64,000 bases of DNA from Stereum hirsutum FP-91666 SS1 (GCF_000264905.1 NW_006763135.1:225676-289675); one strand, 5' to 3'. Numbered from the stretch's first letter, positions 10,901-22,435 are shown. The notes: a model not told the origin generated them from the letters alone. A program made the numbers and translations.

Positions 10901-13202
10901 CACACACCATCCGCACTCAAGCAAGAAACCCGACGAAGAAAATTCAAACTTCAAAAAACTCACCAGCAACCCCATCCCTAACCGCCCTCCTCGGCCTGCC
11001 CTTCAACGGCATTTCATCCCCATCCTTCCCACCATGCCCATGCCCATCCTCATCGTCCCCATCCCCCTCCGGCAACTCGCTCAAAATACTCGACGTCTCC
11101 GTAAGCGGACTATCCGGTGCCGTACTCGCATTCGTCGTCGTATCCGGCTGCGGCGTCTCCTTCGACCTGGCCAGATCGCCCAGATCGGTATCGACATGCA
11201 TCTTATCCTTATCCTCCTTCGAGCCGTTGATCCCGACCCCGACGTTCGCAGCCGGTGCGTTCACATGCACATGTCCCGCCGTCACATGCGACTCTCCGTC
11301 CCTCTCCCTTTCTCGATCCCGTTCTCGGTCTCTGCTGTGTAAGAGGTTCGCCAACGCGGGAGAGTTCTTCACTCGTTCGCAGAAATGTTCGTAAGGGAGG
11401 ATGACGCGCGTGTATGAGTTCTTGAGCTGCGTGGAGAGGCCGGGGATGCCGGTGTAGCCCAGTAAGCGACCGATGTCGGCCCATTTCTTTTGTTTGGTGA
11501 CCTGTGTGCGGTTCGAGAGTGGAAAGCGAAACGAGAATAACGTGGGGGAAGGAACGAGGTGAGGTGGAAAAGGAGAGGGATTAGAATGGGGATGTGGCGT
11601 GGTGGGATGCATGGAGAGGAGGCAAGGGGGAAACAGATAGTTAGTCACGGGTTTGACGGTCAAAGTAGGATGAGGATAAAAAGATGAACAGATGTAAAGA
11701 CAAACAAAAGAGAAAAGTATCTTCTAACGACCACCTCCTCAACTTAAGAAGTTAACGCCTCAGGCTCCACAAAAAATAAAACCAAGCCGCCACCATAGAC
11801 CGAGACCCAAAAATAAGAATTAAAGGACTCACCACCTCATAACCTCCCATATCCTGCACTTCCTTCCTCAACACCCACAAATCCATAGGTTTATTGTTGA
11901 TCGTCGGCACCGAGACGCGAGTATTGCCCTGCTGTTGATGAAACCGGTATAGTTGCTCGAGGAAGTTGATCTTGGCACGAGAGGAGGCTTCGATCGAATT
12001 CAGGCGTTGGAGGCGAGTCGTGAAACGGAAGTTCTGTGGCGTTTGCAAAAAGTGGGAAATTCAAATATCAGTACGTGTGGCATAACGGGCGGACAAGCAA
12101 AGTGGACAATGTAAAAAGTGTGAGAAGAAAATGGGAGAAGGTCTAGAGTAGGGAATGTACGACGAAATGGCATAGACAAGGAAGAAAAAGAGCGAGAACG
12201 AACCTCAGTATCCGTAACAAATGGCATCTTCCACCCTTTCGGCGGAATAATCTTCACCATCCCATACCTCCTCCCCTGATTCTCAATCTTCTTCACGTAC
12301 CCCATCGGATCCCTAAACTCCTCCTCCGTCGGCTCAAACACCGGACAATCCTCCAACCCGAACGGCCTCCCACTCTCCTCCCCATCCACACCGTCCATCC
12401 TAACATCCCCGTCTGCGCCCCTTGCTCTTCTCGCAAACCCAGCCCCATCAACATCCCTCGGCGACTGGGTCCTAATCTTCGAAAAGTCCAACCTCGAGTT
12501 CACAGGTATAGGCACACTCCCGATCGGCGCCCCGTCCAAATCCAACATAACCTCCCTAAACGCACCCGCCTGCGCATCCGACGCCATCCCACCATCGTCA
12601 CTCACGAGGGCGTTCGCGTGCGCATGACTCTGCAACGCCGCCAACGCCTCCGTCTTACTCTTCCTTGGTGCTCTCCTCGGCTCTCCTGCCCCTCCCGCAG
12701 CACTACCCCCGGCACCCGCACTAGCACCATGGGCCACACCGCCAGCGGAATGATTCGCAGTGGCGGCAGAAGACGAGGAAGAAGGGTTCGGATTACGATT
12801 CACGGCGGCGGCATGTGCAGCCCTCTGTTGTTCCGGGAGTGTTTGTCGATTATCCGACCTCGAAATCGGAAGCGCACCTTGGACGGGGATGCTCAAACAC
12901 GAAGTAAAAGTCGGCACGGGCTTTCCCGGTCCCGCCTTTATTGTGGCACTACCACCAGCACCCGCGTCGGCAGCGCCATCAACAGCGGCTGCGACATCTT
13001 TGGTGGAATAAGTGCGCGAGGAGGGCGGACGGGGATGGGCCACAGAGGGCGAAGTAGGATGGTGATTATTGGCGCTGGCGGACGAAGAAGGTGGATGGAC
13101 GGGAGTGGACGGGCCGGAGCCTGGGGCGGAAGGTGATGAGGCGTGAGGTCCACCACCACTGCGACGAGGAGCCTGCCGACGCGCTGGCGAGGCCGAGTGC
13201 AT
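4996..13202 (-). CDS. KDM5: KDM5/JARID1-type histone H3K4 demethylase
   Basis: A nuclear Fe(II)/2-oxoglutarate-dependent demethylase for methylated H3K4. Proposed exons (minus): 13202-12204, 12033-11833, 11501-10964, 10856-10732, 10662-10593, 10524-10017, 9931-9723, 9627-9380, 9214-9051, 8935-6531, 6476-4996; 2315 aa. Order of domains: a low-complexity Ser/Pro/Ala head; JmjN (near 285-330, [14 protein letters not shown]); ARID (about 335-450, [11 protein letters not shown]); PHD1 (about 624-668, [19 protein letters not shown]); JmjC (about 810-965) with iron ligands in [12 protein letters not shown] and YHAGFNHG; C5HC2 zinc finger (about 1060-1100); a PLU-1 helical region; and two more PHD fingers ([11 protein letters not shown]..., [11 protein letters not shown]...). 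A long disordered tail carries Gln-Ala and His-Ala repeats and proline runs. The iron ligands are intact, so it should be active. The ATG at 13202 is used because the upstream in-frame codon is TTG. Confidence 0.93.
5936..6024 (-). repeat. Gln-Ala/His-Ala coding repeat
   Basis: A run of alternating CAG/CAC/CAT and GCN codons in the KDM5 tail encodes about 14 Gln-Ala units mixed with His-Ala. It is a low-complexity coding repeat that is likely length-variable between strains. Confidence 0.8.
6477..6530 (-). other. Probable 54-base stop-free intron in KDM5
   Basis: On the minus strand the donor is C|GTGAGTC and the acceptor is TTTGGTAG|A. The 54 bases are a multiple of three and contain no stop, so the reading frame continues across. 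Splicing would remove 18 residues just after the third PHD finger. The strong donor favours an intron, but retention cannot be excluded. Confidence 0.6.
10191..10219 (-). repeat. Hexanucleotide coding repeat (Lys-Glu)n
   Basis: About five tandem TTTTCC units on the plus strand encode (KE)n in KDM5 between PHD1 and JmjC. It is a simple-sequence repeat inside an exon, in frame because its unit is six bases. Confidence 0.8.
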
Positions 13203-14173
13203 TGCTCTGCGCAATTTACGAAAGCTATGCGCTGTATGACTGGCGTCTCTGTCTATGGGCTGTCTTGATTTATTATCCTAGGCTCTCAGTCAGCCCGAGC
13301 GTCGAATATCTGCCCAAATAAATCCGAAATTCTCGCCAGCTGGGCGAGAGGAGAAAAAATAAAACGCAGCAGAGATAGGGAGACGAGAAAAGGTGGGTGG
13401 ATGTGGGTATGTGTCGGCTGTTGTTTGAGCGTTGATTGTTGTTGGAAGAAGGAAGAAGGAAGGAAGGAAAGGACGCTCGCGCGGGACGGCCAGGGCTGGT
13501 GCGAGGTCGCGGGCCACGGCGGAGTTCCAATTCTTCCCTTCCATGCGCCGACCATTCGGGTCAAATCGGTGATTGCGAATTCGATGGGTCGGTGCGACAC
13601 GTAACATGCGATCCTTTGACTCGGTTTCTGTCTGTTCGTTCGTATTCTTTGCTCTTCTCTTCCGGATATAGGCAGACCTATTGTGCTATGTCATTATGAA
13701 GCTCTCTTGTCTGTAAGCTCAGGGAACAACATAAAAGGGAACAAAAAGACAAGTCTCTCTGGCGCCGAATCCGGATGCACTCAAAGCACAAAGATAAACC
13801 ACTCCATCTCACGCCTCACACACTTCCCGCATCTTTCCGGACACCGTTAGGCAAGTCACATCACCCCTGCGTTCCTTGTTTATCGCGTTCTCGCAAAGGG
13901 AAGAAGGTTCGCAACTCGGACTGGTCGGAGTATGCTACGTTACTGACTCGCTGCAAGAATAGCTCTAGCTTCACGCCATCCATCATATGCATCACTACCC
14001 TTTCATGATCAACCTAAGCTATCGTTCCATGCCGCTCCGGGACGTCCTGTGTGAGTTTCGCGCACGGACCTTTGTCCGAGTCCATATCCTGGACGATCAT
14101 ACTCTTCCCGCTCTTCTCCTATTAGCTCATATCCGGGTCGCTCGAATCTCCATGGACATGCGGACACTCCTTG
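13203..14173. other. KDM5 upstream region
   Basis: The first 400 bases are the likely 5' UTR and promoter of KDM5. On the minus strand they include a CT-rich tract (13436-13480 read in reverse). No independent gene was recognised. Confidence 0.4.
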
Positions 14174-14453
14174 CATTAGCCTCGTTCAGAGTTGGAATCG
14201 AAAGAGTGTTTAAACACTCTTTCGACAGTCGTTGAACGGTATTCGAGTCTTGGCGGTCGAAACACTCCTCTGTGATCCAATCAGGAGCGTTGCCGATTGA
14301 ATACTCCTACTCGGCCATCACAGTATTCATTCCTCCTCGCTCCTGATTGGCTCACAAAGGAGTGTTTCGCCGCCAAGCCTCGAGGACTTCGTCAACGACC
14401 GTCGAAAGAGTGTTTGAACACTCTTTCGACGTGAACTCTGAACGAGGCTAATG
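14174..14453. mobile_element. MITE-like foldback element A (nested palindrome)
   Basis: Nearly the whole 280 bases form one inverted repeat. The left arm begins CATTAGCCTCGTTCAGAGTT and the right arm ends with its exact reverse complement. The arms stay similar for about 120 bases each and meet at a short centre near 14300-14330. Inside the left arm is a 28-base perfect palindrome (14198-14225) with GTTTAAAC at its centre, and the right arm has the matching, slightly imperfect copy (about 14400-14430). TA dinucleotides flank both ends of the GCCTCG core (14177-14178, 14449-14450), which would fit a Tc1/mariner-type target duplication. It has no coding capacity, so it would be non-autonomous. 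The class assignment is inference. Confidence 0.8.
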
Positions 14454-15504
14454 AATCTCGTCAGCAGACTAGTACTTGCGACTCCGGTCTTCTGGCGTTG
14501 TACTCGCGTTCGCACGTAGGCCCATACTTGTCGTTTCTAGCCTGAACAAAGGTCCGACACCGAGTCGTTAAGAGATCCATATATCACACACGCTCTCGAT
14601 ACGTGAGTATGATGCACACAGCTCCCAGCTGTACTTCCAAAACCATCTCATAGAGCTGTTCGCCTATGTCTCGACGGAGGCCACAATTAGCTTGCGATCA
14701 GCGGGCATACTCAGTGCAAGGATCTCCGACTCTCTGGCGACGTCCTAACTTGCATTTAACGTTCGCTTCTACTTATAGTCCAACCGTACACGCTATCATC
14801 TCTTGTCCTTATTCAGGCTAGTCACAAAGAACGGCGACACGATCAAATGGACATGTCTCTACACCCTCCGGCCCACGACGATCCCTGTCATGGTAGACTG
14901 CGAAGCTGAACTAACTAGGCGTGTGCACTTCCGTCGTTTGTTGACCCGATACTTAAACTATCTATGTATACAAAGACCTCCTTTGACAGGTATAGTCGGA
15001 TCACTGTTTCTGCACTCACACAAACCATTCATAATACCGTCCGGATTCGGACTAAGAATGACTTTCGCTCCATGCACGCACAACATGAACGTGTCGTTTC
15101 TGTATACGCAAACAGTTAGACAGACGATAATCGACGTCGGACTCCAATCGGACTCTGACTTTCACGTCAAAATACGCCTTGTATGTTTCCATATACAGAA
15201 GTATGAGGGCCGGTACAATACTTAATCCTCGTCATCTCACCCATCCCTTCAAACTTGATGCAAACTTGAAACCACGTACTCGAACCACCAGTGTACTTTT
15301 CTCGATTACTTACTGAAGGAACCACGAAAGCACGCAACACCCCAACTATAAATCATACCACAACACATATATATCATCCAAGTCACCCACCCCTCCTCCA
15401 AACCCGCCACCCTCCATTTCCTCCTCGTTCCTCATCGCGTCCTCACAGCCGCTCGCAAACTTTCAACACCAAAACAGATCCCACCACCCCAAAACCCTTT
15501 TATC
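14454..15504. other. Intergenic between MITE A and tRNA
   Basis: No coding gene is supported. A 140-codon open frame at 14803-15225 has no recognisable motif, and I treat it as chance. Confidence 0.35.
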
Positions 15505-15602
15505 TCCTCCTTAGCTCAGCGGTAGTAGCGCTTCACTAGTATGGAACGGCCTGTATGTCTCTACTTATGAAGAGGTCAGTCGTTCAAATCGGCTAGGAGG
15601 AA
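15505..15602 (+). tRNA. tRNA-Thr (anticodon AGU) with a 25-base intron
   Basis: The acceptor stem TCCTCCT pairs with AGGAGGA (15595-15601), followed by discriminator A. The D arm is TAGCTCAGCGGTAGTAGC, with three clear pairs. The anticodon stem CTTCA/TGAAG encloses the loop CT-AGT-A...A, giving anticodon AGT after removal of about 25 bases that start one base 3' of the anticodon, the standard nuclear tRNA intron position. The T arm is AGTCG-TTCAAAT-CGGCT. Mature length is about 73 bases. A weak T-run lies about 20 bases downstream as a possible Pol III terminator. It decodes ACU (and ACC after deamination of A34). Confidence 0.88.
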
Positions 15603-16243
15603 ATAAGATGGTATACTGTATCATTATTTTTCACATCCTCCAGTAACCTTTCTTTGTATCTCCTTCAATCAAATCTCCATTGGAAAGATGTGGCTCATCC
15701 TCAGTTCACCATGCACACCCACAGAAAAGAGACCAAACCACACTGAGAGGCGCACCACCATTGCAAGCTTATACATCCTTCAAGTACATCTCGCAAGATT
15801 CGTGTTCAGATGCAGAGCCTTGCCGATATTTTGAACAACCATACGCCAAACGTTCAAACACACATCAGAAGAGGGAATCAGACTTCATTTCACTGCATCG
15901 CTGCGCTACAACCATCAGTCACAGTAGTACGCGCACAATAGTCAGCCGAATCACGACGTAAATTCTCCGATCATAAAAGGTGACGAAAACGAGACAGAAA
16001 AAAAGGGGTAAAAAGTAATGGAATGAGAAAGTATAATGGCCGGGATCAAGGCATCAGGGCAGGAGAGCGCGACGGGTACGGGGGAAGGGTGATGATGAGA
16101 GATATGATAGTCGTGATGTGGTTGGGGCGCGTCAAAAATATGCGAGAAATGCAAACAAGGGAATAAACATCGACACAAGACAAGCAAGGCCATCCGAAGC
16201 AAGAGCAAAGACGGAAGGGTAAATGCATGCAAGCGAACGCTGT
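15603..16243. other. Intergenic, 3' flank of the 14-3-3 gene
   Basis: The tRNA terminator region is followed by the likely 3' UTR of the minus-strand 14-3-3 gene. No further gene was recognised. Confidence 0.4.
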
Positions 16244-17287
16244 TTAAGCAGCGTCGTCTGCAGGTGCCTCACCAGCCTCATCCTTGGCATCGGCAGGCTT
16301 GTCTGTACAAGGAAGAAAAATATTAGTATGACGTCATGAGACGGACGAAGGGACGCGATTGTATATTGGAAAGAAAGGTAGGGTCGGTGCATTAAAAAAG
16401 ACAACGCACCTGAATCCTGCATATCCGAGGTCCAGAGGGTGAGGTTGTCGCGCAGGAGCTGCATGATGAGGGTAGAGTCCTTGTACGACTCCTCGGAGAG
16501 GGTGTCGAGCTCGGCGATGGCGTCGTCGAAGGCCTGCTTGGCAAGGTGGCAAGCACGGTCTGGCGAGTTCAGGATCTCGTAGTAGAAGACGGAGAAGTTC
16601 AATGCGAGACCGAGACGGATAGGGTGTGTCGGTGGGAGCTCGGTAACGGCAACGTCGGAGGCGGCCTTGTAGGCCTCGAGGGACTTGTCGGCCGAGTCTT
16701 TCCGCTTGTCACCGGTGGCAAACTCAGCGAGGTAACGGTGGTAGTCGCCCATCCTGCACAAATCAACATGCACACGATCAGTCTGGGTTTGGGTATAAAA
16801 ATAGAATAGATAGAAGCGATGACGCACATCTTGTGGTAGAAGACCTTGGACTCGCCAGAGGCAGCGGAAGGAATGAGATGCTTGTCGAGAACGTCGAGGA
16901 TATCCTCGCAGATCTTGGCCAACTCTGACTCAATCTTCTCCCTGTAGCCCTTGATCATCGACACCTGGGCCTCGTTACCCTTGGACTCCTCCTTCTGCTC
17001 GATGGAGGAGACGATTCTCCACGACGCACGGCGGGCACCAATGACGTTCTTGTAGGCGACGGACAAGAGATTGCGCTCCTCAACGGTGAGCTCCTGGTCG
17101 GATGAAGCGACGCGCTTCATGTTCTCGACCATCTCTGTTGGAATAGGATAGGCGCACAGAGGAGCAGCGCGTCAGCGGCTGTTGGTGCAGTCGTACGAGT
17201 GGCGCGATAAGAGGACTGACCTTCGTAACGCTCAGCCTGCTCGGCGAGCTTGGCGAGGTAGACAGAGTCTTCGCGGGATTCAGGCAT
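16244..17287 (-). CDS. BMH1: 14-3-3 protein
   Basis: A cytosolic/nuclear adaptor that binds phosphoserine/phosphothreonine peptides and controls signalling, cell cycle and metabolism. Exons (minus): 17287-17221, 17134-16828, 16753-16410, 16302-16244; 258 aa, the family's usual length. Family signatures are clear: the start [20 protein letters not shown], the block [20 protein letters not shown], the block [13 protein letters not shown] across the second intron, and [12 protein letters not shown] followed by DNLTLWTSD. The residues that clamp phosphate (Lys in SVAYKN, Arg in ARRASWR, and the Arg-Tyr of HRYLAE) are present. The last exon encodes the acidic, variable tail ending in Ala-Ala. All introns are 73-108 bases with GT-AG ends. 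The yeast name is given only as an orthologue guide. Confidence 0.96.
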
Positions 17288-19520
17288 CTAGCAGACGAAA
17301 GCGAAAGACAGAACAAGGTCAACGACGCGTCCAAACGCGCTCCATACGGGCCAAATCGCGACGACTCACGTTGATTATGGATGAGACGGGGGGTGTTGGT
17401 GGTGGGCTGTATGTGGGGGACGTCGACGACGATGGTGAGCGTGAGGAGGACGATGGGAGGGATGGCGGGGGAAGGGGAAGCTTACGGGACTGGTTGGGTT
17501 GGTAGTGGCTTTAAAAGAGGATGATGGGCGTCGGGGTGTGAGCTGCGAATCGATTAAAACGGGGCCTCTGGGCAGAGGGTTGTTTGCCCTCCGCCGGCCT
17601 CCCGGGTCATTTCCCGACTGGGGTACAGGGCATAGGGCCCAGGGTTTCCCACACTTATCGTTTCCCACGCACATTCTCCCATCAGCAACCGCAACGCCGA
17701 ACAAGCCACAAGCGTGCAGCTCGCGCTCTCTATTGTTTCCCGAAGTCGCATTTCGCCTTGTTCGCTTGCTCCTTTGGCGGGTCTCGATGTCGTCCATCGT
17801 ATGTTTTTGCCCTTTGCCGCGAAACACTCGCCAGAACTGGAACGTCAACTCGGAAGCGCCCATTTGCATTTTAATGGCGGTGTCAAACGGGGATGTTCTT
17901 CCATCTCCACCAGTGACGCGCGTCCCCTTCTCCACGCAAACAAATTCATCGCCTCTTCCGGACTCTCCTTTGATTTTCGTTCCTTCTTTGGCTTGCTCTG
18001 TGTTTTTCTTCGTTCCTCGGCGAACGTGTGCACTGCTTCATCTTCTGCGACAGTTTTTCGCATCGGTGGCACTGCGCTTTTTCCTCTGATGGAGCTCACA
18101 CAATGCTCTTCCACCTGCCCCAGAAAGTTTCTCGACACCCGCTCTGTTGTACATAATTGTACCCAGGCCTGGACGTTCCTCGCTGGAAGATGTTGTCATG
18201 GCGTCTATCTCGGTCCCACGTCGCCTTCGACGGAATCGCACCATCAATTACAGCGGCGTTTAGTTTTTTTATTCGCTCTTTCTCTCGCTCTCGAAAGCTC
18301 TGCTGCTGTGATCGTTGAACTTAGGTTTCCATCCGCAGTAGCATCCGTATCTGTATGCGATGAATCCGATACGAACTGCCTACCAGATGCCGGTGGTCGT
18401 CGAGTGGCGCCTCATCATCGCATAGCCCAACATCTCTCATACTGTATGCGCACCCGGATCCCTATCTCTCCCTAACCAGAGCCCAAGACGCGAAACGATT
18501 ACGGTTATCATCATATTCCCTTTCAACCCCCGCCGTCCGTAGCCGTCCGCATCCTTCCTCGTTAGAACCAGCTCTATAAGTATCCTCCGGTAAATAACCG
18601 CCCACAAAGCATGGCCTTCATTCACCGGTTCGTTCGCGAAAGTGACGTCGTCACCCTCCATCTCCTGCAGCTGTCTTCCTCGATCGCGTTTCTTTCTATT
18701 TCTATCCAGTCACTTATGGCTCTTTGAGTATGTCGTCTTCCGAAGTCACGGTTATTTCTAGCTCTTGGTCTGAGGTCATCGTCCGTATGCCCTGTCGGTC
18801 TATACTTGCCTAGAAGGATCGACGAAGTCGTTCGGAAGAAAGACGGCTTCATCGTCTGGTAGGTTCGTGCAACAAAGGGTTATGGATGCATGTCCTCGCC
18901 GTGGTGTATGATCGTCGTCGTCTTGTCGGACGCGTCGGTGCCACCGCCACCCGGCCTTTTTTAATGTCGAACATCTCGAGTTCATCAACCTGAACGAGGC
19001 TTAATCTTCTCGATTGTTATCGCGAGATAGTCACACTGCGCCGCCTCTGAAGACCCTACGACCTACGAGTTAATACCGTGCTCCGGCTAACGTGCAATCT
19101 CGCTTGGGGAGTTCAATCGATTTGTGGCCCGATCAGAGAGATGCGACGGTAGGAAGGTGCAGGCCCCGGTCATGAATTTGGTGGATACAAAATCTTCAGA
19201 ACATGGAACGACTTTCGTTGCCATTGGTGGTACACGAACTCACGTTTGTCGCCGTTATGATTGTTAGAGAAAGGCATGTAAAGTAATCACAGAGCTAGAA
19301 ATATATCATTACTTCGGCGTCAGGCCTCAGCACCACTATATGTCTGTATAAAGCTATGCTCAACGGGAAGGTGGACAACGTTCGAGATTTGTGAAAGCGC
19401 TCAGGACTCAGGTGAGACTTTCGTCGCGATTGGCGATATATAGCTGGCTTGTGCTTTGACAGACTCGTACAAATAGAGAGAACCATACCAATCTTTCGGC
19501 CTCGGCCCTCAATCCTCAAA
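17288..19520. other. Large intergenic region upstream of 14-3-3
   Basis: The part next to 17287 is presumably the 14-3-3 promoter. A 253-codon plus-strand open frame at 17714-18475 lacks any known motif and begins with GTG. At 18988-19003 a short string CTGAACGAGGC matches the right terminus of MITE A and may be a remnant. No gene is called. Confidence 0.35.
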
Positions 19521-20420
19521 CTATAGAGGGTTTAACATCAACTTCCCTTTCTCCGTCTCTGTGGCTGGAAGTCCCGAGCCCGCTGAGGAAGAACTACGAC
19601 CGCCAGCATAGAACGTAGCGCGCGATGAGGATGGCTGTAGAATGATGTAACACTAGTCGTTACTGTAGCTCTGAAGACGCTAATGGGAGATAGTACTAAC
19701 CTGAGGAAACATGTTTTCCAAGGATGGGGGGACGGTAGTACTGCTGGGATACACAGTGAACTGTGGGCTCCTAGCGATGGCAGACTGAGAGTTTACATTC
19801 GGATTGGTGGACTATGAAGACATGTTAGATCAGAAAAACAAAAATCGTAGATGTGAAGGGGGCGAAACGCACGTGTTGGGTAGAGGAAGAGCCAGCCTTA
19901 TCGCAGAGTTATCAAAAACAAAAATGAGCGATCGCAGCTCACAAAGATCACTTGCTGTGAAATCAAGGTGTAATGAAAGCTTACCTGCTCCCCCATCTGA
20001 TTTCGAACCCAAGTTTGCGCCGGAGAGAGATAACACTTCAACATTTCATCGTCCTTAACAACCTTCATCCACTCCTCCAACGCTCCGATATATATCTGTT
20101 CATACGACTGACCTACAAACTTCTCCTTCTCGAGTAGCTCGTCACAAAAGATCATCGCTGCTTTGATATTTGTCCACGTCGTGTTTCCGCCATCACACCA
20201 TTTCCAAAAGCCAACCTTTCCAAAGCCGAAGTGGAGTCTCCCGGTCTCGATGATGTAGGGCAAACGATACCTTAGATCGCTCTCGTCATAGTGTTTATTC
20301 ATGCCCTACAAGTCCATCTGAGGAGGTAAGATTTTCCCATGAGGAGAGTCGTACATGATTGCTGAGGAGTGAAGGTCTTTAGCATTGTCTATGACGGTAT
20401 TCCAATCGATATTGGTGAAG
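19521..20420 (-). pseudogene. Damaged copy 1 of an unrecognised tandem gene family
   Basis: I do not recognise the family. By comparison with copy 2 (22692-23406) the homologous reading begins near 20417 (IDWNTVIDNAKDLHSSA versus TDWDAIKAGAQKLHSSA). Copy 2's ATG is absent, and an in-frame TAG lies at 20308-20306. After the stop the frame is open from an ATG at 20302 and contains YRLPYIIETGRLHFG, WTNIKAAMIF and YEQIYIGALEEW. It then splices at 19985 to a middle exon (19811-19701, Ser/Thr/Pro-rich) and a last exon (19634-19521, ending KLMLNPL). It could be a pseudogene, or a shortened 180-aa protein starting at 20302. Intron ends are GT-AG. Confidence 0.6.
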
Positions 20421-21090
20421 GGAGAACTATAAGACCAACTCATTGAACCATCTGTTAAGGGAAGAGGAGATGCGAAGTGACTCACTGACGAGGGTGATAC
20501 ATCCGAAGTTGCTGACGCTGAGCTGTGGTGGATGATGTAGAGGGCTGATGGTTATTTGTTCTCTCAAGACCCACCAGCATTTATAGCCATTGGGTCCAAG
20601 CAATATATTGTGCTTCTCGATCTTGTTTCCGTGAGTGCCTGTTCGGTACACTGGGATGAGATCCTGTTCGTGGGCCCACAGGACGGACAAAGACAGCACT
20701 GTATTCTTGTCGGTTTCACTAAAGGTGAGGCAAATTGTTTCCGAAAAGAGCAGAAAGACTGTTCAAAAAGTAGCCGGACTGATAGCAAGTCAACAAGCGT
20801 GTGGTTGTGCTCAGAGCTTGGGCCGAAGATACGGAAAAGCGTTAATACGTTGTGTCCTCTGTGTATCCACTAGCACTGTACCGAAAAACACTACCATGTC
20901 AGCCAATCGTTGGATCACAACAAGCACGATAGGTGCAACAAGACCGGCGGTGGCTGGGGCGAGTCGAAGCTTCGGATCACGGTGGTCGCGATGAAGGGAT
21001 TCCAAGAGAAACAGGGAACTGTGTCTGTGTTCGCTTTCCTCGCGACTTTGAAACTCCGACGTCGACGTTGAGCGGGTGGCACTAAGATAC
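19640..21090. repeat. Segmental duplication, copy 1
   Basis: This segment covers the damaged gene, its TATA-containing promoter (minus-strand GGCTATAAATGCTGG near 20575-20590) and about 500 bases of upstream flank. It matches 22805-24055 in the same orientation. Clearly shared strings include GTGAGGCAAATTGTTTCC versus GTGAAGCAAATTGTTTCC (20727 and 23716) and CCAATCGTTGGATCACA versus ACAATCGTCGGATCACA. The boundaries are approximate. Confidence 0.75.
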
Positions 21091-22085
21091 TGTGGCGGAC
21101 TAGGATCCTGGACAGATGGGCTTTCTCGCTCATTTGATCAATATCCTGCCTGTAAGTTACCAAATAAGTGACACATTCAGGTAGTCCTACATATATTCAG
21201 TACTTTAACAACTATTTATGGAGTATGATGCAGTAACACATCGTCAACGAATATTCTGCGACGACGAGTGGGGAAAGTGGCAAAACAGGGAAGCTGGACG
21301 CGCGCCAAAAGGGCCCGGCTATAGCCGAATGAGTGGCGAAAAAGATGTCAAAAGGCGCCACGCCCCATTGCACACCGATTTCGTACACATAATCACTGAA
21401 AAACCAGCGGCAAAAAGTACCCATAGTTTTTCATTATGCATCATTCTATTTGCTTAAATATTTGTGGGGTGCTGCATGACATTTCACGCTCGAAATTCAT
21501 TCGGATGTTTGAGAGGTGCAAAATCGGTCATTTCTATAAAATCATACCCTCTACAAGCCAAATGGTCTGTTAAAAATGAGCTGACCTTGGCAGAGGAAGT
21601 ATTTTGTTGAGGCTTCAAGACCATAAACTTTTTGTATGAGGAAGATGATGGATGCTGGAGCTAGAGCCTCACGAAGTGTGAACCTCTTGTGGCGCCTTAG
21701 CCAGAGGATCCCCTCAACAAAAGATGTCCCACACAAAAGTAGGCAACCATGGTCTGCCATAATAATCCGGAATCACTCCTGGCGTGTCCTCATTTATACC
21801 CCACATATATTTTTACGAGCATATACACTGATATTAAAGGCGAGTCGAGGTGTCTATGTCGGTCGAGCTCCCTGCATGTGGCAAAAGTGCCACACAAACC
21901 CTATCTCCGACAACATTTCACCAACTTCTACAAAATACTCACAAGGATCACACAAAATATTTTTGCATACCGCACGGGAAGATATAGGCCTACATGTTAT
22001 CTGGAACAATGAAGGCACGAATATGCGTGCTTAAACTTCCAGAAAACTTTGTCCAGCTTCTATGTCCGTCCAGCTTCCTAGTCCG
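21091..22085. other. AT-richer spacer between the duplicated copies
   Basis: This spacer is visibly lower in GC than its surroundings. Short open frames on both strands show no recognisable motif. It could include old mobile-element sequence, but I see no direct evidence for that. Confidence 0.35.
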
Positions 22086-22435
22086 CCACAGTAGGGCTCG
22101 TCGACGGTCCGCCTACCTCCGGTGTGGCGTCTGTTGGCGGGGGATTCCAGTCCTAAGTTAATGCGAGTCGTAAATCGATATGCATGTCTTAATAATGGGC
22201 CACCAAGGTCTCTCCAGGCCAAAATGTAGAAATGCGTGCTCAAAATGATCGGGGATGTCACTCAAAAATCCACTCGCGCCACGAACCTCAAAATTCAGCA
22301 CCGATAAAGTCTACATAAGGTCGCTAAGTATGAAAATAAGATTTGCGAGTCGCATTAACTTTTGACGGTCCTAGGCCAAAACAACGCCACGCCGGAGGTA
22401 GGCGGACCGTCGACGAGCCCTATCTTAGTACTGTG
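22086..22435. mobile_element. MITE-like foldback element B
   Basis: The left arm contains GGGCTCGTCGACGGTCCGCC followed by TACCTCCGG (from 22094). The right arm is its reverse complement (ending at 22420). Similarity resumes further in, with GTTAATGCGAGTCG (about 22157) against CGAGTCGCATTAAC (about 22347), so the arms are about 90 bases each around a loop of about 160 bases. TA lies immediately outside both GGGCTCG termini, and a short CCACAG/CTGTGG pair lies beyond. No coding capacity was found. It sits between the two copies of the segmental duplication. Confidence 0.75.

Noticed and set aside
14803..15225. A 140-codon open frame upstream of the tRNA gene
   Set aside because: It has no ATG at the frame's beginning with good context, no motif and no splice partner.
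17714..18475. A 253-codon plus-strand open frame between 14-3-3 and the duplicated segment
   Set aside because: It begins with GTG, contains no known motif, and has no intron signals of the type seen in all neighbours. I judge it a chance frame.
21200..22030. The AT-rich spacer as a possible transposon relic
   Set aside because: No terminal repeats, transposase, integrase or reverse-transcriptase motifs were found. Low GC alone does not support the call.
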